Made by a program: the position numbers and the translations under genes. This document shows, piece by piece, positions 11,426 to 24,088 of a DNA stretch of 64,000 nt. This stretch comes from Megalobrama amblycephala (taxonomy: Eukaryota > Chordata > Actinopteri > Cypriniformes > Xenocyprididae), in NCBI RefSeq assembly GCF_018812025.1, contig NC_063044.1, positions 40,710,243-40,774,242 of the forward strand. Direction: 5' to 3'. Below the pieces are notes generated by a model. It saw only the letters and a list, made by a program, of their open reading frames with translations, was not told the DNA's origin and searched no databases. The stretch's first letter is position 1. Each line of letters opens with the position of its first letter.

Positions 11426-13550
11426 GAAAGTAAACTTTATCATTCAACTGAACTGTGCACATGTGTATCTAACACTGAGAATGAATGAGGAAAAGTCAGT
11501 CTGTAGTTAGCTATTGTGCTACACACAAATAATCTCACATCTCTTTTTCTTGAGAAGCAAATGCTCTACAAAAACCTCCCCTTCGGAGACATACATTTAT
11601 TTTATGGACAGAGCAAGAACACGTCAAACCCATAGCACGCTTTAGGGGGTCTGTTAAAACTCAATGGGTTCAGGGGAGGCAAGAGAGATACCGCTTCCCA
11701 CCGTAACTTCACCGTAATCATATTAATGTCACATTTTGTAATATTTGCAATGTTTATTTATTAATAAGCCCATTAAAAATAGACAGAGCTAAACAAACTG
11801 TCCCATAATTTACTTCATCCCATTGCCACTGTTGGAAGGAATAGCTCCACACTGTATAGCCTAATCTGTGCTGAAGTTCACATGAAGTTCTCATATTCCC
11901 CAAATCTCATCAGCACCACTCGTTTCATTTATAGCTGCTCATTTATATATGGCTAGCACATTGGAGTCAGATGACAACAGGGGTTTGATGGAGGTACGTT
12001 AGACTGCATATAAAGGTTTTGTTTGAAAGAGGGGTTCACCCCATGGTTCCTGATATTCTCTCTTACACTTGATCAATTTTAATGATGTCATTTTCTGAAT
12101 GAATACACCGTGTGACACCCCGACAGCTTATAGTGTGTTGAATGTTGTCAAGCTTTAGCTCCCTCGCTGCAAATATGCTCATAATAGTAAAGTCCCCTAA
12201 TGGTGCAGGTAATAATAATGAAATTAACTTTTAAAGTCTCATGTCTTTATTTTAAATTAGAGCAAAGCACTGGCTATAATGGATATGAAATGATTCCATT
12301 AAATGCACTTTCTCAGCATCTCACAAAGCACCTGGATAAATCTTCCCATTATAAACATAGATAAATAAGTGTGTCCTGCTTAAATTACTTTCTAATTGAT
12401 CAATAATAGAACAGAACCATGGCAGGTTATTTTGGTGTCCATGTGAATCGCATTAAATGTTTAATGAAATTACAATTGCACACTGAAAAACAAAAGCATT
12501 GAAGAGAGAGGATGGACAAACAGACAGCGGCTCTCACAGGTAAGCCAAACTAAGTCCAATGATGCGGGAGAGATTATCTGACCAAATTGGAAGTTTATTT
12601 ATATAAATCTCTTTCACTTCTCCAAATCTGTCAAAACATTATGTAACAGCTTCATCTCTAAAGTTACTTCATTATTCATAACGGAGAGTGCAAATCGCTC
12701 TATAAATAAGCAATTTTGATTTAAGTCATTATGATCTCATTCCGTCCAATCACGCAGCAGTTCAGAAGGCCATAGAATTCTATTGATTCTGTTTCTGAAT
12801 TTCATTACGCGTCTGAGCAATGATAGTATCTCCAAGTTATTTTCAGTCTTGCAGTAGTGAATGTGCCTGATTGTGTACTCGTCTGAAAACCAAGGCTACA
12901 TAAAACACACACACACAAAGACAGCATTAAGTAAACAAAGAGGATGCCTAATAATAGCTTAGTGTAACCATGTAATTAGTGCCACGAACAGGAAAGAACA
13001 TTGCAGGACAGAATATGCCAGGAAACTCATACATGTGAAAGGGATGGAAGAAACAAGCTGTTGTTTTTTATACAAAGCATCTCGCTCTATTGTACAAGTG
13101 CTTTGCGATGCCTTCCCCCCCATGACACTCAAAGGATCCGGCCTCCGAGGACTAGGAAATAGTGTCACCGTTGCTGTAGCTGATTGTCAACATCCCAGTA
13201 ATGAGGGGGTCTATTGGCAGGCAGCACACAGGGACGCAGGCTTTGATTATTCAGACTTCCACTGGTTTCCTCTCGTACTCTGACCAACAAACTAATCAGC
13301 CAAGTTGTTGTGTCTGCTGTTACCATCCACACTAATACACCCCCATGCACAAATCAATATAACTATTTATATTCACCCTGAACATTCATGCTGCGAGCAT
13401 AGACTTTGCAAAAAGTTATTCTGAAGGAAAAAAAAAATTTTTTTCGAAGCTTTGATTGTGTTTATAGTGTGCAGTATAACATGTGTTCATGTTTCGCGTG
13501 TAAAAAAACACAGTATTTTTCACATAATTTACTTATCTGTATACCGCTGT
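11426..13550. other. Unique, repeat-poor intergenic block
   Basis: About 2.1 kb with little repeat content apart from a short CA run near 12907. It has several AT-rich stretches with homeobox-type cores (about 12050-12500). No exon with splice sites or protein similarity was found. It is a candidate region for conserved non-coding DNA. Confidence 0.35.
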
Positions 13551-14097
13551 TTCCACTGTCATAAAAACGGGCTGATGACTTCGTTGTTCTATGAAGTCCC
13601 TCCTTCAGAAATACGTAACGAGTTCTGATTGTGCCAGCGGTTCCTGTGTTGTGATTCGACAGCAGTTTAGCGCATCTTGCCCGGAAAAGTCACGCCTCTT
13701 ACCATAACGTGGAGATGCACGCGCTCAGTGTTATTGTAAACATGTCTTTAATTTTACCCTATCAATTTGAGCCGGAATCAGACCCGGTGATTGGACTGCG
13801 GGATGAAAATAACAGCGTTTCGACGACATGGCGACAAACACACTCTACAAACGCAACTCTTGTGTATTCCTGTGGGCGGAGGTTAGTCAAAAAACTGTTT
13901 TAGTGACGTCATTAAAGAAGGAAGTAGAGGGATGTAGTCCAAACTGGCCGTTCGATGTAGGCGACTTCTGTTAAATAAAATATCTCGCTTGGCATTGAAC
14001 TTTGAACTTTAAAATTTTACAGATTTTATTTATACTCTAACAACAACATTACACACTAACTAAAGTTTGAAACATGGGATCACGAAGAACGGGACCT
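13551..14097. mobile_element. TTAA-flanked repeat (AGGTCCC family), left end truncated
   Basis: The right end reads cgggacct followed by TTAA at 14098-14101, parallel to the AGGTGCC element at 2819-3759. The left end lacks a matching terminus and looks truncated. A short frame at about 13709-13903 includes the peptide PYQFEPESD. I recognise this from a repeat-associated protein family expanded in fish (proteins with a C-terminal P2X7-like zinc-binding domain); here it is only a fragment, without the domain. I recognise the repeat as common in cyprinid DNA. Confidence 0.6.
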
Positions 14098-14640
14098 TTA
14101 AAATTCTGGCATAGATTCCAGTGAGATAAACTACTGAATCAGTCTTAATTGCGAACAGGGTCAACTAAATCTTTAAAAAAACAACATTACAATAAGGTTT
14201 CATTTGTTAACATTAGTTAACTACATAACACCTCTACAGCATTTATTAATGTCAATCTCAACATTTACTAACACATTTTTAAGATCAAATGTTGTATCTG
14301 TTAGTAATGCACTGTGAACATTTTTGTTAAACCAACACTAACGAAGGTTAATAAAAGCTGTAAAAATATATTGCTCATTGTAAGTTCATGTTTGTTAAAG
14401 CATTGCTGTTGACAAATGGGACCTTATTGTAAAGTGTCACTGTTTAATTTGTTAACATTAGTTAGGTATAATGAACTAACAAAAAAAATACAAGAAAATA
14501 CAAGCATTTATTAATGTTAATGTTAATTTCATCATGAAACCTTATTGTAATACATGTTATTAATACATGTTAACATTTTTATTATGAATGAACAAAAGTA
14601 TTTTGAATAAATTAACAATAAGCAATAGTATATTTGGCCA

Positions 14641-15371
14641 CACTTTAGTTTATGGTCCAATTCTCACTATTATCTAACTATTAACTATGACTTTTGCTGC
14701 AGTAAACTCCTAATTACTTCTTATTAATAGTTAGTAAGGTAGTTACTAACTACTAACTAACGACTTATTTAGTGATGGCCGATTTCAAAACACTGCTTCA
14801 GGAAGCATCGGAGCACAAATGAATCAGTGTGTAGAATCTGCTGTTCGGAGCGCCAAAGTCACGTGATTTCAGCCGTTGGCAGTTTGACACGAGATCTGAA
14901 TCATGATTCGATACACTGATTCATTATGCTCCAAAGTTTCCTGAAGCAGTGTTTTGAAATCGGCCATCACTATATAAGTCCATATTTTGTTTTTTTTTTG
15001 GCGCTCCAAAAATATTCTCGTCGCTTTATAATATTAATATTGAACCACTGAACTCACATGAACTGATTTAAATATGTTTTTAGTACCTTTATGGATCTTG
15101 AGAGAGGAAATGTCATTGCTCCCTATTAAGGCCTCACGGAGCCATCGGATTTCAACTAAAATATCTTAATTTGTGTTCTGAAGATGAACGAAGGTCTTAC
15201 GGGTGTGGAACGGCATGAGGGTGAGAAATAAATGACAGAATTTTTATTTTTGGGTGAACTAACCCTTTAATATGTGCTTTAGAAGTACTAATAAGCAACC
15301 AATATCCTACTAAAATGCATGCTAATATGCAACATGTTAATAGTGAGAATTGGACCCAAAACTAAAGTGTA
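14641..15371. repeat. Middle-layer MITE with CACTTTAGTTT ends
   Basis: The left end is cacactttagtttatggtcc and the right end, inverted, is ttggacccaaaactaaagtg. The internal ttctcactatta and taatagtgagaattgg blocks are also complementary. It is split by the foldback at 14775-15266. Confidence 0.6.
14775..15266. mobile_element. TTAA foldback MITE, left arm truncated
   Basis: The right end gggtgaactaaccct abuts TTAA (15267-15270) and matches the complete foldback at 32335-33070. The central hairpin (tcaaaacactgcttcagg against cctgaagcagtgttttga) is retained, but the outer left arm and left TTAA are missing. Confidence 0.7.
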
Positions 15372-15755
15372 CCATATATTTATAAATTAACATGGATTGA
15401 TGAATGCTGTAAAAATGTTCCTTAGTTCATGAGCTAATGCACCGAATAATGTTAAATGACTTGAATCTAAGGTAACACTTTAAAGCAATTTCTCATTTGT
15501 TAACTAGTTAATGCATTAGCTCACAAAAACTAAAGCAATTACTTAAAGCAATTCATAATCTTTGTCATTTTTAGTTAATAAAATTTAAATTGTTCCTTGC
15601 TTATTCATGTTAAAAGATAAATTTGTATTTAAATAAAAGTTGAAATTAACTTGAATTAACAATGAACAATACTTCTACACCATTTATTAATCGTATGTCA
15701 TGTTAACTAATGTAGTAAACTAATGTTAATAAATGGATCCTTTGAAGTGTTACCT

Positions 15756-16640
15756 AATCCAATTGTAAAATATGCACACAAATTCAAATTGATCCAGAGC
15801 AGTTCTGGAGATAACAGAGACTTACTGAAGAGGAAGTTTATCTGTGAATAATGACATAAATTTGGGTTTGTTCCTCACACATTCAGTGTATTCACACAGA
15901 TATGGACTATAGTGCCCACGTTACTACTTTAACTGGAAAATAGTTGTGTAAAGACTCTTCAAAAATACATTCTTTTTGAGTTCTTCTGGAAAAATAACAG
16001 CGAATGGGTTTGGAACAACATGAAGGTGAGTACATGGCAGAATTTTCTTTTTCCTTGAGGCTAGTTTAGAATCCAAACAAAAATCCGGTAATAATGATGT
16101 CAGATTCTACAGTATGTTCTCCCAGTGGCTCCCATTTTATGGGCTACATTAAATGCTACGTGTGCATTTTTGTAGGTGGGGGCACTTTGTATGACAGGAA
16201 GGAAAACAGTGTTTATAGGCATGACCCATATGGTCAGCAAGCTTTTCTTCCAGAGGGATGACTGTGACTTGGCTTCATGGAACTGAATTGTGCAAGGTCA
16301 GCCAGTAGCATGGGAGTAGGCTGTTGCCCTGCTCTCTCACTGCGGAGGTTCTTAATCAGCCTCTCCCCTCAGTGTGTCTACATCCACCTCTACTAGTCCT
16401 GCCCTGCCCGCCAGCACCAGAGTTACAGTCACCTCACACCACTGAACACACTCACTGAATTAGATGTGAGGGTTAAAGATCAGTGATGCAGTGTTTCATC
16501 TACACTGCATTTACTGCAAAGGCAATGAAGAAATACAAAATGTAAAATGAAACGTAAAAAAAAAACATGAATGAATGAAGTCTCTTATGCTCACCAAGGC
16601 TATATTTTGTTGATAAAAAACCACAGTAAACACAGTAATT
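15756..16640. other. Intergenic, largely unique
   Basis: The stretch around 16240-16480 is GC-richer and repeat-free, and might be an undetected non-coding exon or regulatory element. No protein-like frame was found. A partial dispersed-repeat fragment lies at about 16545-16640. Confidence 0.3.
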
Positions 16641-17400
16641 GTCACGGTTCACTGCAGAAAGAGAGTAGTTGAAATAGGATCTATTTGCAGCAGCTACGTT
16701 TATTCACAACAAACATGCAGGAGCATAGGAGAATAGGAGGAACCTAGGAGAACACAACCGACTATACAATGATGAGAATGGTTTACAATAATGCATTTTG
16801 GTTTTAAATCAGCATTTTAAAATGAAAACGATCCTCGTCTACACTGGAGTTTCCACAGCATTTTAGAAACGACCTCCGTCTATACTACACAGCCGAAAAC
16901 GCGTCACATGAACGTTCATGCACACTGGATATGCGCAAGTTTAACTGCACAATGGCTGCTAAAAATGACAACAAAGCCAGCAAAGATTGCAGTTCAGTCT
17001 CCATGTTACTGTTCTAAAGACGGTCATCAAGGATACACAGAGCGAACGTGGGCAGCCACGCCATCGTTTTCAAAAGTCTCCGCTTTGGTCCGTTTATACT
17101 GAAACGCAACCCCGGTGTTTTCAAACTAAAACTGGGTCTGCAGTGTTTTTGAAAGTCTTAATTTTCGAGGTTCGAAAATGCCGGAGTAGTGTAAACGACA
17201 AGCGTAACCGTAGCAAAATGTATGCGTTTTAAAATGAAAATGCACTAGTGTAAACGGGGCCTACAACTAAAGGCTATAAACACACAGAAACCAAATAGCT
17301 GAACAAGGAGCAGGTGAATCAAATGAGTCGCTTTGACAACAAATGAAAACATGCTAAGGAACCATGGAAACAAAAAGGAAACACAGAAAACAAAGATTTT
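16640..17400. repeat. Dispersed repeat interrupted by a GGGGCC-ended MITE
   Basis: The outer parts (attgtcacggttcactgcag at about 16640, and caaatagctgaacaagg at about 17292) flank an inner MITE at about 16781-17261. The inner MITE's right end reads gtgtaaacggggcc. Its left end is more diverged (tttacaataatgcatttt). The inner family also occurs at 19041 and 21650. Confidence 0.5.
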
Positions 17401-17660
17401 CAAACTTTTACACCATTTTCAACTAAAAATGGAAAACGTTTTAAGCGTTTTGGCTGTTCATTTACACAACAACAGCGTTTTGGGGGCCTGAAAATGCAAA
17501 CTTTTGAAAACAGCAAAGTTTTTGAAAAGGATACTGTTATTGTTTCTGTGTAAACTACAAAAATGCAACGAGGATCGTTTTGACAACGTTGTCGCCTGTA
17601 CGCAAAAAACGCAAAGGAAAAACTTTTCCGTTTTTAGTAATTCAATATCGCGTAAACGTA
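17400..17660. repeat. Degenerate MITE fragment
   Basis: Reverse-complement relative of about 11200-11420, sharing the gggggcctgaaaatgcaaac region and runs of aaacg/cgttt. Boundaries are approximate. Confidence 0.45.
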
Positions 17661-19040
17661 CTCTTAGTCCATGAAAACTAAACGTTACAGTAATATTAGG
17701 AAATATCATTACAATTTAGTATTTTCTAATTTAATATATTTTAAAATGTAATTTATTCCTGTTTTTATATTTATGTATACATATATATACCCACACACAC
17801 ATATCACAAGATGTTAAGGAGTGTTGGCAAATGATACCAATATTCTGTTCTTTTATCTTTTCTCTATGGACCTTTTCTCAGTTTATTTGTAAGAATAACT
17901 CAAAGCTAAACTGCCATGCTTTTATTCATTCTGAATACTCTTTGTTTCGAATATGTTCGTTTAATACCCTAGGCTATGCTATGACTTGCATTTTAAGATA
18001 TGGTCTGGGAACAGTTCATTAGAACTGGCTCTTTCCAATTAATTATTAATAAAGTTATGTAGCTTATATAACAAATACAATTGTCCTGCGTTTGTGTTGA
18101 TATGAATCTTAATTAGTTTTTGAATGTTTCTAGGACAATTGGTTTGCCCATGGAATTATTTGTATAAAGAGACTATGAGTCCTTTAAATGTTTCCAAAAA
18201 CTGACACTAAAACAATAACAATAACAACAATAAACAACAATCATTCAAAGTATATGTTCATGTTTTTATACAGTATGTATCATGAAATATCATAGAAAAT
18301 GTGATGGGAAAAAAAAACACTTCTTTAAATGTCAGGCATTAATTTAAGACTGATTCAATACTTATGGGACTCTTTGAGCATTATGGGAAATCTATAATGT
18401 AAAGCCTGCTTTTAAAAGGCCACAATTCTAATGCAGTCAGTATGTTTAACTCTCCAAACATTGTGGGAATGATATCTGTAATGCTGCACAGCACTCTAGT
18501 GGTCACTTGGGGAACATATGCATTTCTTTCTAGTGTGTGTGCGTGTGTGTGTGCCTTTGTTGGTACACTTATTTCATGAATGAGCCCCTGACATAAGGCT
18601 CCAGATGGTAGAAGAGCAATTTTCATTACATGTATTGTTGACTTCCACTCACATCATGAATCTAGCCTTACAGATCAACATGAATCAGACGCTAAGCGAC
18701 TGAGACGCCGATGCTGTGGATGAACTGGTGCATTCAACCTCTCTCAAAGAGTGCTGATGATGTATTTCATGTGACGTAGATGCCCATGAATATGCATAGG
18801 GCTATTTACGATAACACTGAAAGGAGGAGGAAGGAAGTAACTCTGATAACTATTTGATATTTAAAGTCAACATAAAATCAAAATCAACTCTATTTACTTT
18901 TTTAATGCACATTCCTGGTCTTATTGTGAATGATTCTGTGCATGTTATTCCAAAGAAAAAAAATCATTATATTTTGTCTTCATAATCAAAATCAAGCAGC
19001 CTCTGAAAAAAACATTCCTTTTTTGGGCTGATGTCACTGA
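17661..19040. other. Intergenic, AT-rich, no gene seen
   Basis: Contains short CA and GT runs (about 17791 and 18533-18553) and a short dispersed-repeat fragment near 17690-17760. Nothing codes for a recognisable protein. Confidence 0.35.
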
Positions 19041-19450
19041 GGCCCTATTTACACTAATGCGTTTTCGTTTTAAAATGCGTAAGTTTTGCTACGGTTATGC
19101 CTGTCGACCTTGAAAATGGAGACTTTCGAAAACGCTGCAGACCCCGTTTTAGTCTGGAAATGTTGTTTCAGTATAAACAGTATATCCTTGATGACCGTCT
19201 AAACAATAACATGGAGACTGAACTGAAATCTTTGCTGGTTTTGTTGTTATTTTTAGCAGCCATTGTTCAGTTAAACTCTGCGTTTTTTAAAACTGCAGCT
19301 ACCTACAAGTGCAAGAGGCAACTGTTTACACTTGTACGCGCATACCCAGTGTGCATGAACAGTCATGTGACGTGTTTTCGGCCATGTAGTGTAGACAGAG
19401 ATCGAAACGCCAGTGTACACGAGGATCGTTTTTATTTTAAAATGCACAAT
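19041..19450. repeat. GGGGCC-ended MITE, inverted and truncated
   Basis: It starts ggccctatttacactaatgc, the inverted form of the right end at 17250-17261. It shares internal tctgcagtgtt / aacgctgcag blocks with the copies at 16781 and 21650. The distal end fades near 19450. The long open frames across it are not genes. Confidence 0.6.
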
Positions 19451-19826
19451 GTGACGTGTCAAAAGACAACAGAAACCATTATAATCAGTGATAATGTCTA
19501 CATTTGATGCAGCACGACGTGACAAATTCCCGACAATAAATGGATTCCACGTTCTATTTCTGACGCAGTCCAAGTGCTTTACAACGGTCGGCTTGTCGCA
19601 TTCAGTGTAGACAGCTGTCAGATGTTGCGGTGCGATGCGATGCAATAAAAGTCGCATCTGATGTAGACACGGTGTAATAGGGATAGGAATTGCAGAGAAT
19701 TTAAGAATTGTGGTTCCAATTCTGATTCTACAATTGATTCTAATTATTCTGGTTCCTTAGCAATTAACAATTAGCTTAGTACACTTTAAAAATTTAATTT
19801 TGAAGTACATTTTTGAGAAAATACTA

Positions 19827-21150
19827 CAAACCCGATTCCAAAAAAGTTGGGACACTGTACAAATTGTGAGTAAAAAAGAATGCAATAATTTACAAATCTC
19901 ATAAACTTATATTTTATTCACAATAGAATATAGATAACATATCAAATGTTGAAAGTGAGACATTTTGAAATGTCATGCCAAATATTGGCTCATTTTGGAT
20001 TTCATGAGAGCTACACATTCCAAAACAGTTGGGACAGGTAGCAATAAGAGGCCGGAAAAGTTAAATGTACATATAAGGAACAGCTGGAGGACCAATTTGC
20101 AACTTATTAGGTCAACTGGCAACATGATTGGGTATAAAAAGAGCCTCTCAGAGTGGCAGTGTCTCTCAGAAGTCAAGATGGGCAGAGGATCACCAATTCC
20201 CCCAATGCTGCGGCGAAAAATATTGGAGCAATATCAGAAAGGAGTTTTTCAGAGAAAAATTGCAAAGAGTTTGAAGTTATCATCATCTACAGTGCATAAT
20301 ATCATCCAAAGATTCAGAGAATCTGGAACAATCTCTGTGCGTAAGGGTCAAGGCTGGAAAACCATACTGGATGCCTGTGATCTTCGGGCCCTTAGACGGC
20401 ACTGCATCACATACAGGAATGCTACTGTAATCACAACATGGGCTCAGGAATACTTCCAGAAAACATTGTCGGTGAACACAATCCACCGTGCCATTCGCCG
20501 TTGCCGGCTAAAACTCTAAAGGTCAAAAAAGAAGCCATATCTAAACTTGATCCAGAAGTATATCCAAGTTCTAGAACAACATATGCTCCCATCCAGATGT
20601 CGTCTCTTTCAGGGAAGACCTTGCATTTTCCAACATGACAATGCCAGACCACATACTGCATCAATTACAACATCATGGCTGCGTAGAAGAAGGATCCGGG
20701 TACTGAAATGGCCAGCCTGTGGTCCAGATCTTTCACCCATAGAAAACATTTGGTGCTTCATAAAGAGGAAGATGCGACAAAGAAGACATAAGACAGTTGA
20801 GCAACTAGAAGCCTGTATTAGACAAGAATGGGACAACATTCCTATTCCTAAACTTGAGCAACTTGTCTCCTCAGTCCCCAGATGTTTGCAGACTGTTATA
20901 AAAAGAAGAGGGGATGCCACACAGTGGTAAACATGGCCTTGTCCCAACTTTTTTGAGATCTGTTGATGCCATGAAATTTAAAATCAACTTATTTTTCCCT
21001 TAAAATGATACATTTTCTCAGTTTAAACATTTGATATGTCATCTATGTTGTATTCTGAATAAAAGATTGAAATTTGAAACTTCCACATCATTGCATTCTG
21101 TTTTTATTCACAATTTGTACAGTGTCCCAACTTTTTTGGAATCGGGTTTG
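19827..21150 (+). mobile_element. Tc1-like DNA transposon, defective
   Basis: The terminal inverted repeats start CAAACCCGATTCCAAAAAAG on both sides and remain alignable for roughly 200 bp. They are flanked by TA at 19825-19826 and 21151-21152, the standard Tc1/mariner target duplication. The element is 1324 bp, shorter than full Tc1-like elements of fish (about 1.5-1.7 kb as generally known), because the centre of its transposase gene is missing. It sits in intergenic DNA in the sense orientation relative to psmg3. The ends are well preserved, so it could in principle be moved by a transposase supplied elsewhere. Confidence 0.9.
20178..20930 (+). pseudogene. Tc1-like transposase, broken
   Basis: The transposase would bind the inverted repeats and cut and paste the element. 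The frame starts MGRGSPIPPMLRRK. It has an N-terminal paired-type helix-turn-helix (about residues 5-50, including AKSLKLSSSTVHNIIQRF), then a second DNA-binding part. A TAA stop interrupts at 20517-20519, after RCRLKL. The same frame resumes (KKKPYLNL) and jumps directly to YIQVLEQHML. The central part, which carries the first catalytic Asp in this family, has been deleted. The later catalytic residues are visible: Asp in HDNARPHTA and Glu in PDLSPIEN, with 34 residues between them (DD34E spacing). The total of about 250 codons is well below the usual 330-350. It is not a functional enzyme and not a host gene. Confidence 0.9.
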
Positions 21151-21152
21151 TA

Positions 21153-21649
21153 TTTCAATCTTTCTACTTCAAAATTTCAAATTTAATTCAATGTGTTACT
21201 TGACGTTTCTTTGTAATTCTTTGTAAAATTTAGTAGCAATGTCTGAGTGAAAATTGTTTCAAAGTCATTCATTGTGCTTTAGAGGAAGAAAATATGTGCC
21301 TGCCTGAGAGGAAATAACTCTCCATACCAGCAGGTGGCAGTATTTGTCATTTTAAAAGGGAAACCAGAAGAACTAAGACTTTTGTCACTTCAGTTTTTCG
21401 TCTTGCATGCTGGTTCAAGCTGACCAGCCAATCAGAATGATCTCTCTTACCAACAAGTTTAATCGCAAGTTCAACATACTGAATCGGCCGAAAGTCGGCA
21501 ATAGTGTTCCGACTTGTGCCAAAAGAGCAGAACACACCGCGAAAAAATTCACTGTGTATTTTATGGCATTCTATCCACACTGGCGAAAGAAATTAAGATG
21601 TTATCACTGATTAAGAATAACACAGACAATCATTTAGTTACAGTATTTA
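21153..21649. other. Intergenic, no gene seen
   Basis: Unique-looking sequence between the Tc1-like element and the next MITE. A short open frame around 21350-21610 has no recognisable similarity. Confidence 0.3.
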
Positions 21650-22162
21650 GGCCCCGTTTACACTAGAGCATTTTTGTTTTAAAATGACAACGATCCTCGT
21701 CTACACTGGCGTTTCCACAGCATTTCAGAAATGATCTCCGTCTACACTACATGACTGAAAACGCACACTGGGCATGCGCACACAAATGTAAACAGTTGCG
21801 TCTTGCGAATGTAGGTAGCTGCAGTATTAAAAAAGGCAGAGTTTAACTGCACAATGGCTGCTTAAAAATGACAACAAAGCCAGCAAAGATTGCAGTTCAC
21901 TTTCCATGTTATTGTTTACACGGTTGTCAAGGATATGCAGAGCAAATGTGGGCTGCCACGCCCATCGTTTTCAAAAGTCTCCATTTTGGTCTGTTCATAC
22001 TGAAATGCAACCCCGACAGATGCAAACTAAAACGGGGTCTGCAGTGTTTTCGAAAGTCTCCGTTTGTGAGGTTCGAAAATGCTAGGTTAGTGTAAACGAC
22101 AGGCGTAACCGTAGCAAAACTAATGCATTTTAAAACAAAAACACACTAGTGTAAATGGGGCC
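21650..22162. repeat. GGCCCCGTTTACACTA MITE, full length
   Basis: Left end ggccccgtttacactagagc and right end, inverted, ggccccatttacactagtgt, giving 513 bp. Internal blocks (acgatcctcgtctacactgg, ggtctgcagtgttttcgaaa) are shared with the copies at 16781 and 19041. It is hAT-like by terminal style, but no clear 8-bp target duplication could be read. Confidence 0.75.
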
Positions 22163-22697
22163 TTATTAAAAACAAAGTTCAGAATAGGATTCTCAACCAC
22201 TAGTCCAAACCCTTTTATGATCCACTAAATTCCAGAATGATACAATCCTCGTCCAACTCTATATTTTTTCCTTATTGTATATCCGGTTTATCCAAAAAAA
22301 AAAAGAAAAATCACAAAGTAAAATTGATTAATTTGTTGGCTTTTCCCTCAGTCTATATATTCCCCATCCCGCTACTGTTCTCTGCATGTGTCTGTGGGTG
22401 TGTAGGACAGACAGAGATGACTGTTGCCAGGGGTGGGTTGTCATATCAATGGAGCAGAAAGTATTCTGTGAGGTAACCGACCCATGGCAGCTCTCATTAA
22501 CCCCTGGTGAGTGCACTCTTACAGGGATATGTGGGTCTGCGCTGCGCCCCAAGCCCTAACTCAGACCCTTTGAATCTGACAACACGCATTCTGACAGGAA
22601 GCTGCACTCCACACATGGGAAAGACATATCAAGACGTCCAGAACATACGTCAAGATGCACCTTCTTTATCTACATCAGTTTTCACTGATAAAATTAA

Positions 22698-22793
22698 AGG
22701 TTTAGTTGAATCAAAAATAAAGATTCAGGCATTATTTACTTAGTTATAACCAGCAACAACATGAAATTTTCATTTTCAGCTGAACTATTCATT
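22698..22793. repeat. Degenerate TTAA foldback remnant
   Basis: The left end TTAA (22694-22697) plus aggtttagttgaa and the right end tcagctgaactattcattt are recognisable, decayed forms of the AGGGTTAGTTCACCC terminus. Only about 96 bp is left, so this is an old internally deleted copy. Confidence 0.5.
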
Positions 22794-23690
22794 TCAATTC
22801 TATAACTGCAGGACGTACAGACAACATTTGCTGCTTAATATTTCCCATGGTCTCGTTTATGTCAAATCAATGTGGATAATTACAACATGAATGAAACAAA
22901 AACCTTAATTATCACGTTTTAAGTCACGTCTCCCAACCTGAAAAATGGATGTCCATCATGTCTGTATAATCCTGTTCTCATTAGAAACCAGAACTAAAAT
23001 GAAAGGGAGTCTGAACAAAAGAGTGTAGGTAGGTGGCAAAATGTGGGACTTACACGGAGGATAAAGTGTACCTCTAATTAAATCCCACCAGCCAATCAGA
23101 CTTATCTTCCTGCTGCGGGAACAGAAAGAACCCAAATGACATGCATATTTCCAGCAGAACATTAAAGAGATATTAAAATGATAGTCCTCTTCTGTGGGAG
23201 GTGTTCATGAACAATGAATGTGCTTGTTCCTTCCTTTTATCGACCATGTAAGGCATTTCGCTTGCACTTTCCTCATTTCTTCCTCTGCCTCCGGAGCTCA
23301 AAAAACCCATAAAGCTTCTGATTGGCGGCTCTTTATAGCACTTTGAAGAGCAAATCACTTCACAGCATGTTTATAACATGCATGCCCATTTTACCTAATG
23401 CTAACAGCCGAGACTGATTACTTAATGGTGCTTTAGAGGGAAAATGCCACATTTGAGATTTGTTTTGGCAAATGAGTTTCACTTTACATGATGGCAAAAG
23501 ATCATGGAACAATAATCGCTCAAGACCTTTTGTGTTATGACGGAACAAATGATGATATAGTTGTTATATCCATTAGGTAAAAGATCATGCTGAGAAAATG
23601 TCTGAGAAATTTCCACAGTTGTAAAGAATTTCATTACAAAATCTGGGTTTTTTGATTGCTTAGTGCAGGGGTTTCCAAACTTTGTTGGCT
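22794..23690. other. Unique, repeat-poor intergenic block
   Basis: About 0.9 kb of mixed-composition sequence without transposon ends. Parts (about 23040-23160 and 23380-23520) have the texture of conserved non-coding DNA. This is a visual judgement, not a comparison. Confidence 0.3.
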
Positions 23691-23858
23691 GAACTGCTTA
23701 GCAGTGTTGGGGAACATTACTTTTAGAAGTAATGCATTACAATATTGCGTTATTCCCTTAAAAAAGGAACTAATTGCGTTACTTAGTTACTTTTTATGGG
23801 AAGTAATGTGTTACGTTACTTTTGCATTAGTTTTACTCATCTGTTTGTTTTTAATAAC

Positions 23859-23922
23859 ATATATATATATATATATATATATATTATTTATTTATTTATT
23901 TATTTATTTATATATTTTTTTG
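23859..23922. repeat. (AT)n and (TTTA)n microsatellites
   Basis: A run of AT units (to about 23884) is followed directly by TTTA/TTAT tetranucleotides. Confidence 0.85.
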
Positions 23923-24088
23923 CAAATGTAAAGGCCTTTTCACAAAAAAAAAAGTGACATGAATAAGCCTCAGGCTGAAGGAAATGCATGTACAGTAGAG
24001 GATGCAACTCAAACCTTTCAGCTGTGCTGCCATTTTGGATTACAGAAGAACAGGATGCAGGAGAAGAAAGTTCAACACTCTTACTTAA

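Larger units (their letters stand above)
14195..15755. repeat. Composite repeat nest (outer hAT-like repeat split by younger insertions)
   Basis: The outer repeat (gttaacattagttaactaca, then acatttactaaca blocks) occupies about 14195-14640 and resumes at about 15372-15755 with the same attaataaatg and aacaatgaacaata motifs. Between the parts sits a second repeat (14641-15371) with inverted ends ccacactttagttt and aaactaaagtgta. That one is itself interrupted by a TTAA-type foldback ending at 15266. The order of insertion follows from the nesting. Confidence 0.6.

Noticed and set aside
13709..13903. A 64-codon frame as a small gene
   Set aside because: It belongs to a common repeat, is truncated, and has no splice continuation.
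19097..19657. Long open frames on both strands
   Set aside because: They lie over a GGGGCC-ended MITE that recurs at 16.8 and 21.7 kb.
19965..20519. A 184-codon open frame as a host gene
   Set aside because: It is the N-terminal part of a Tc1-like transposase plus terminal-repeat sequence.
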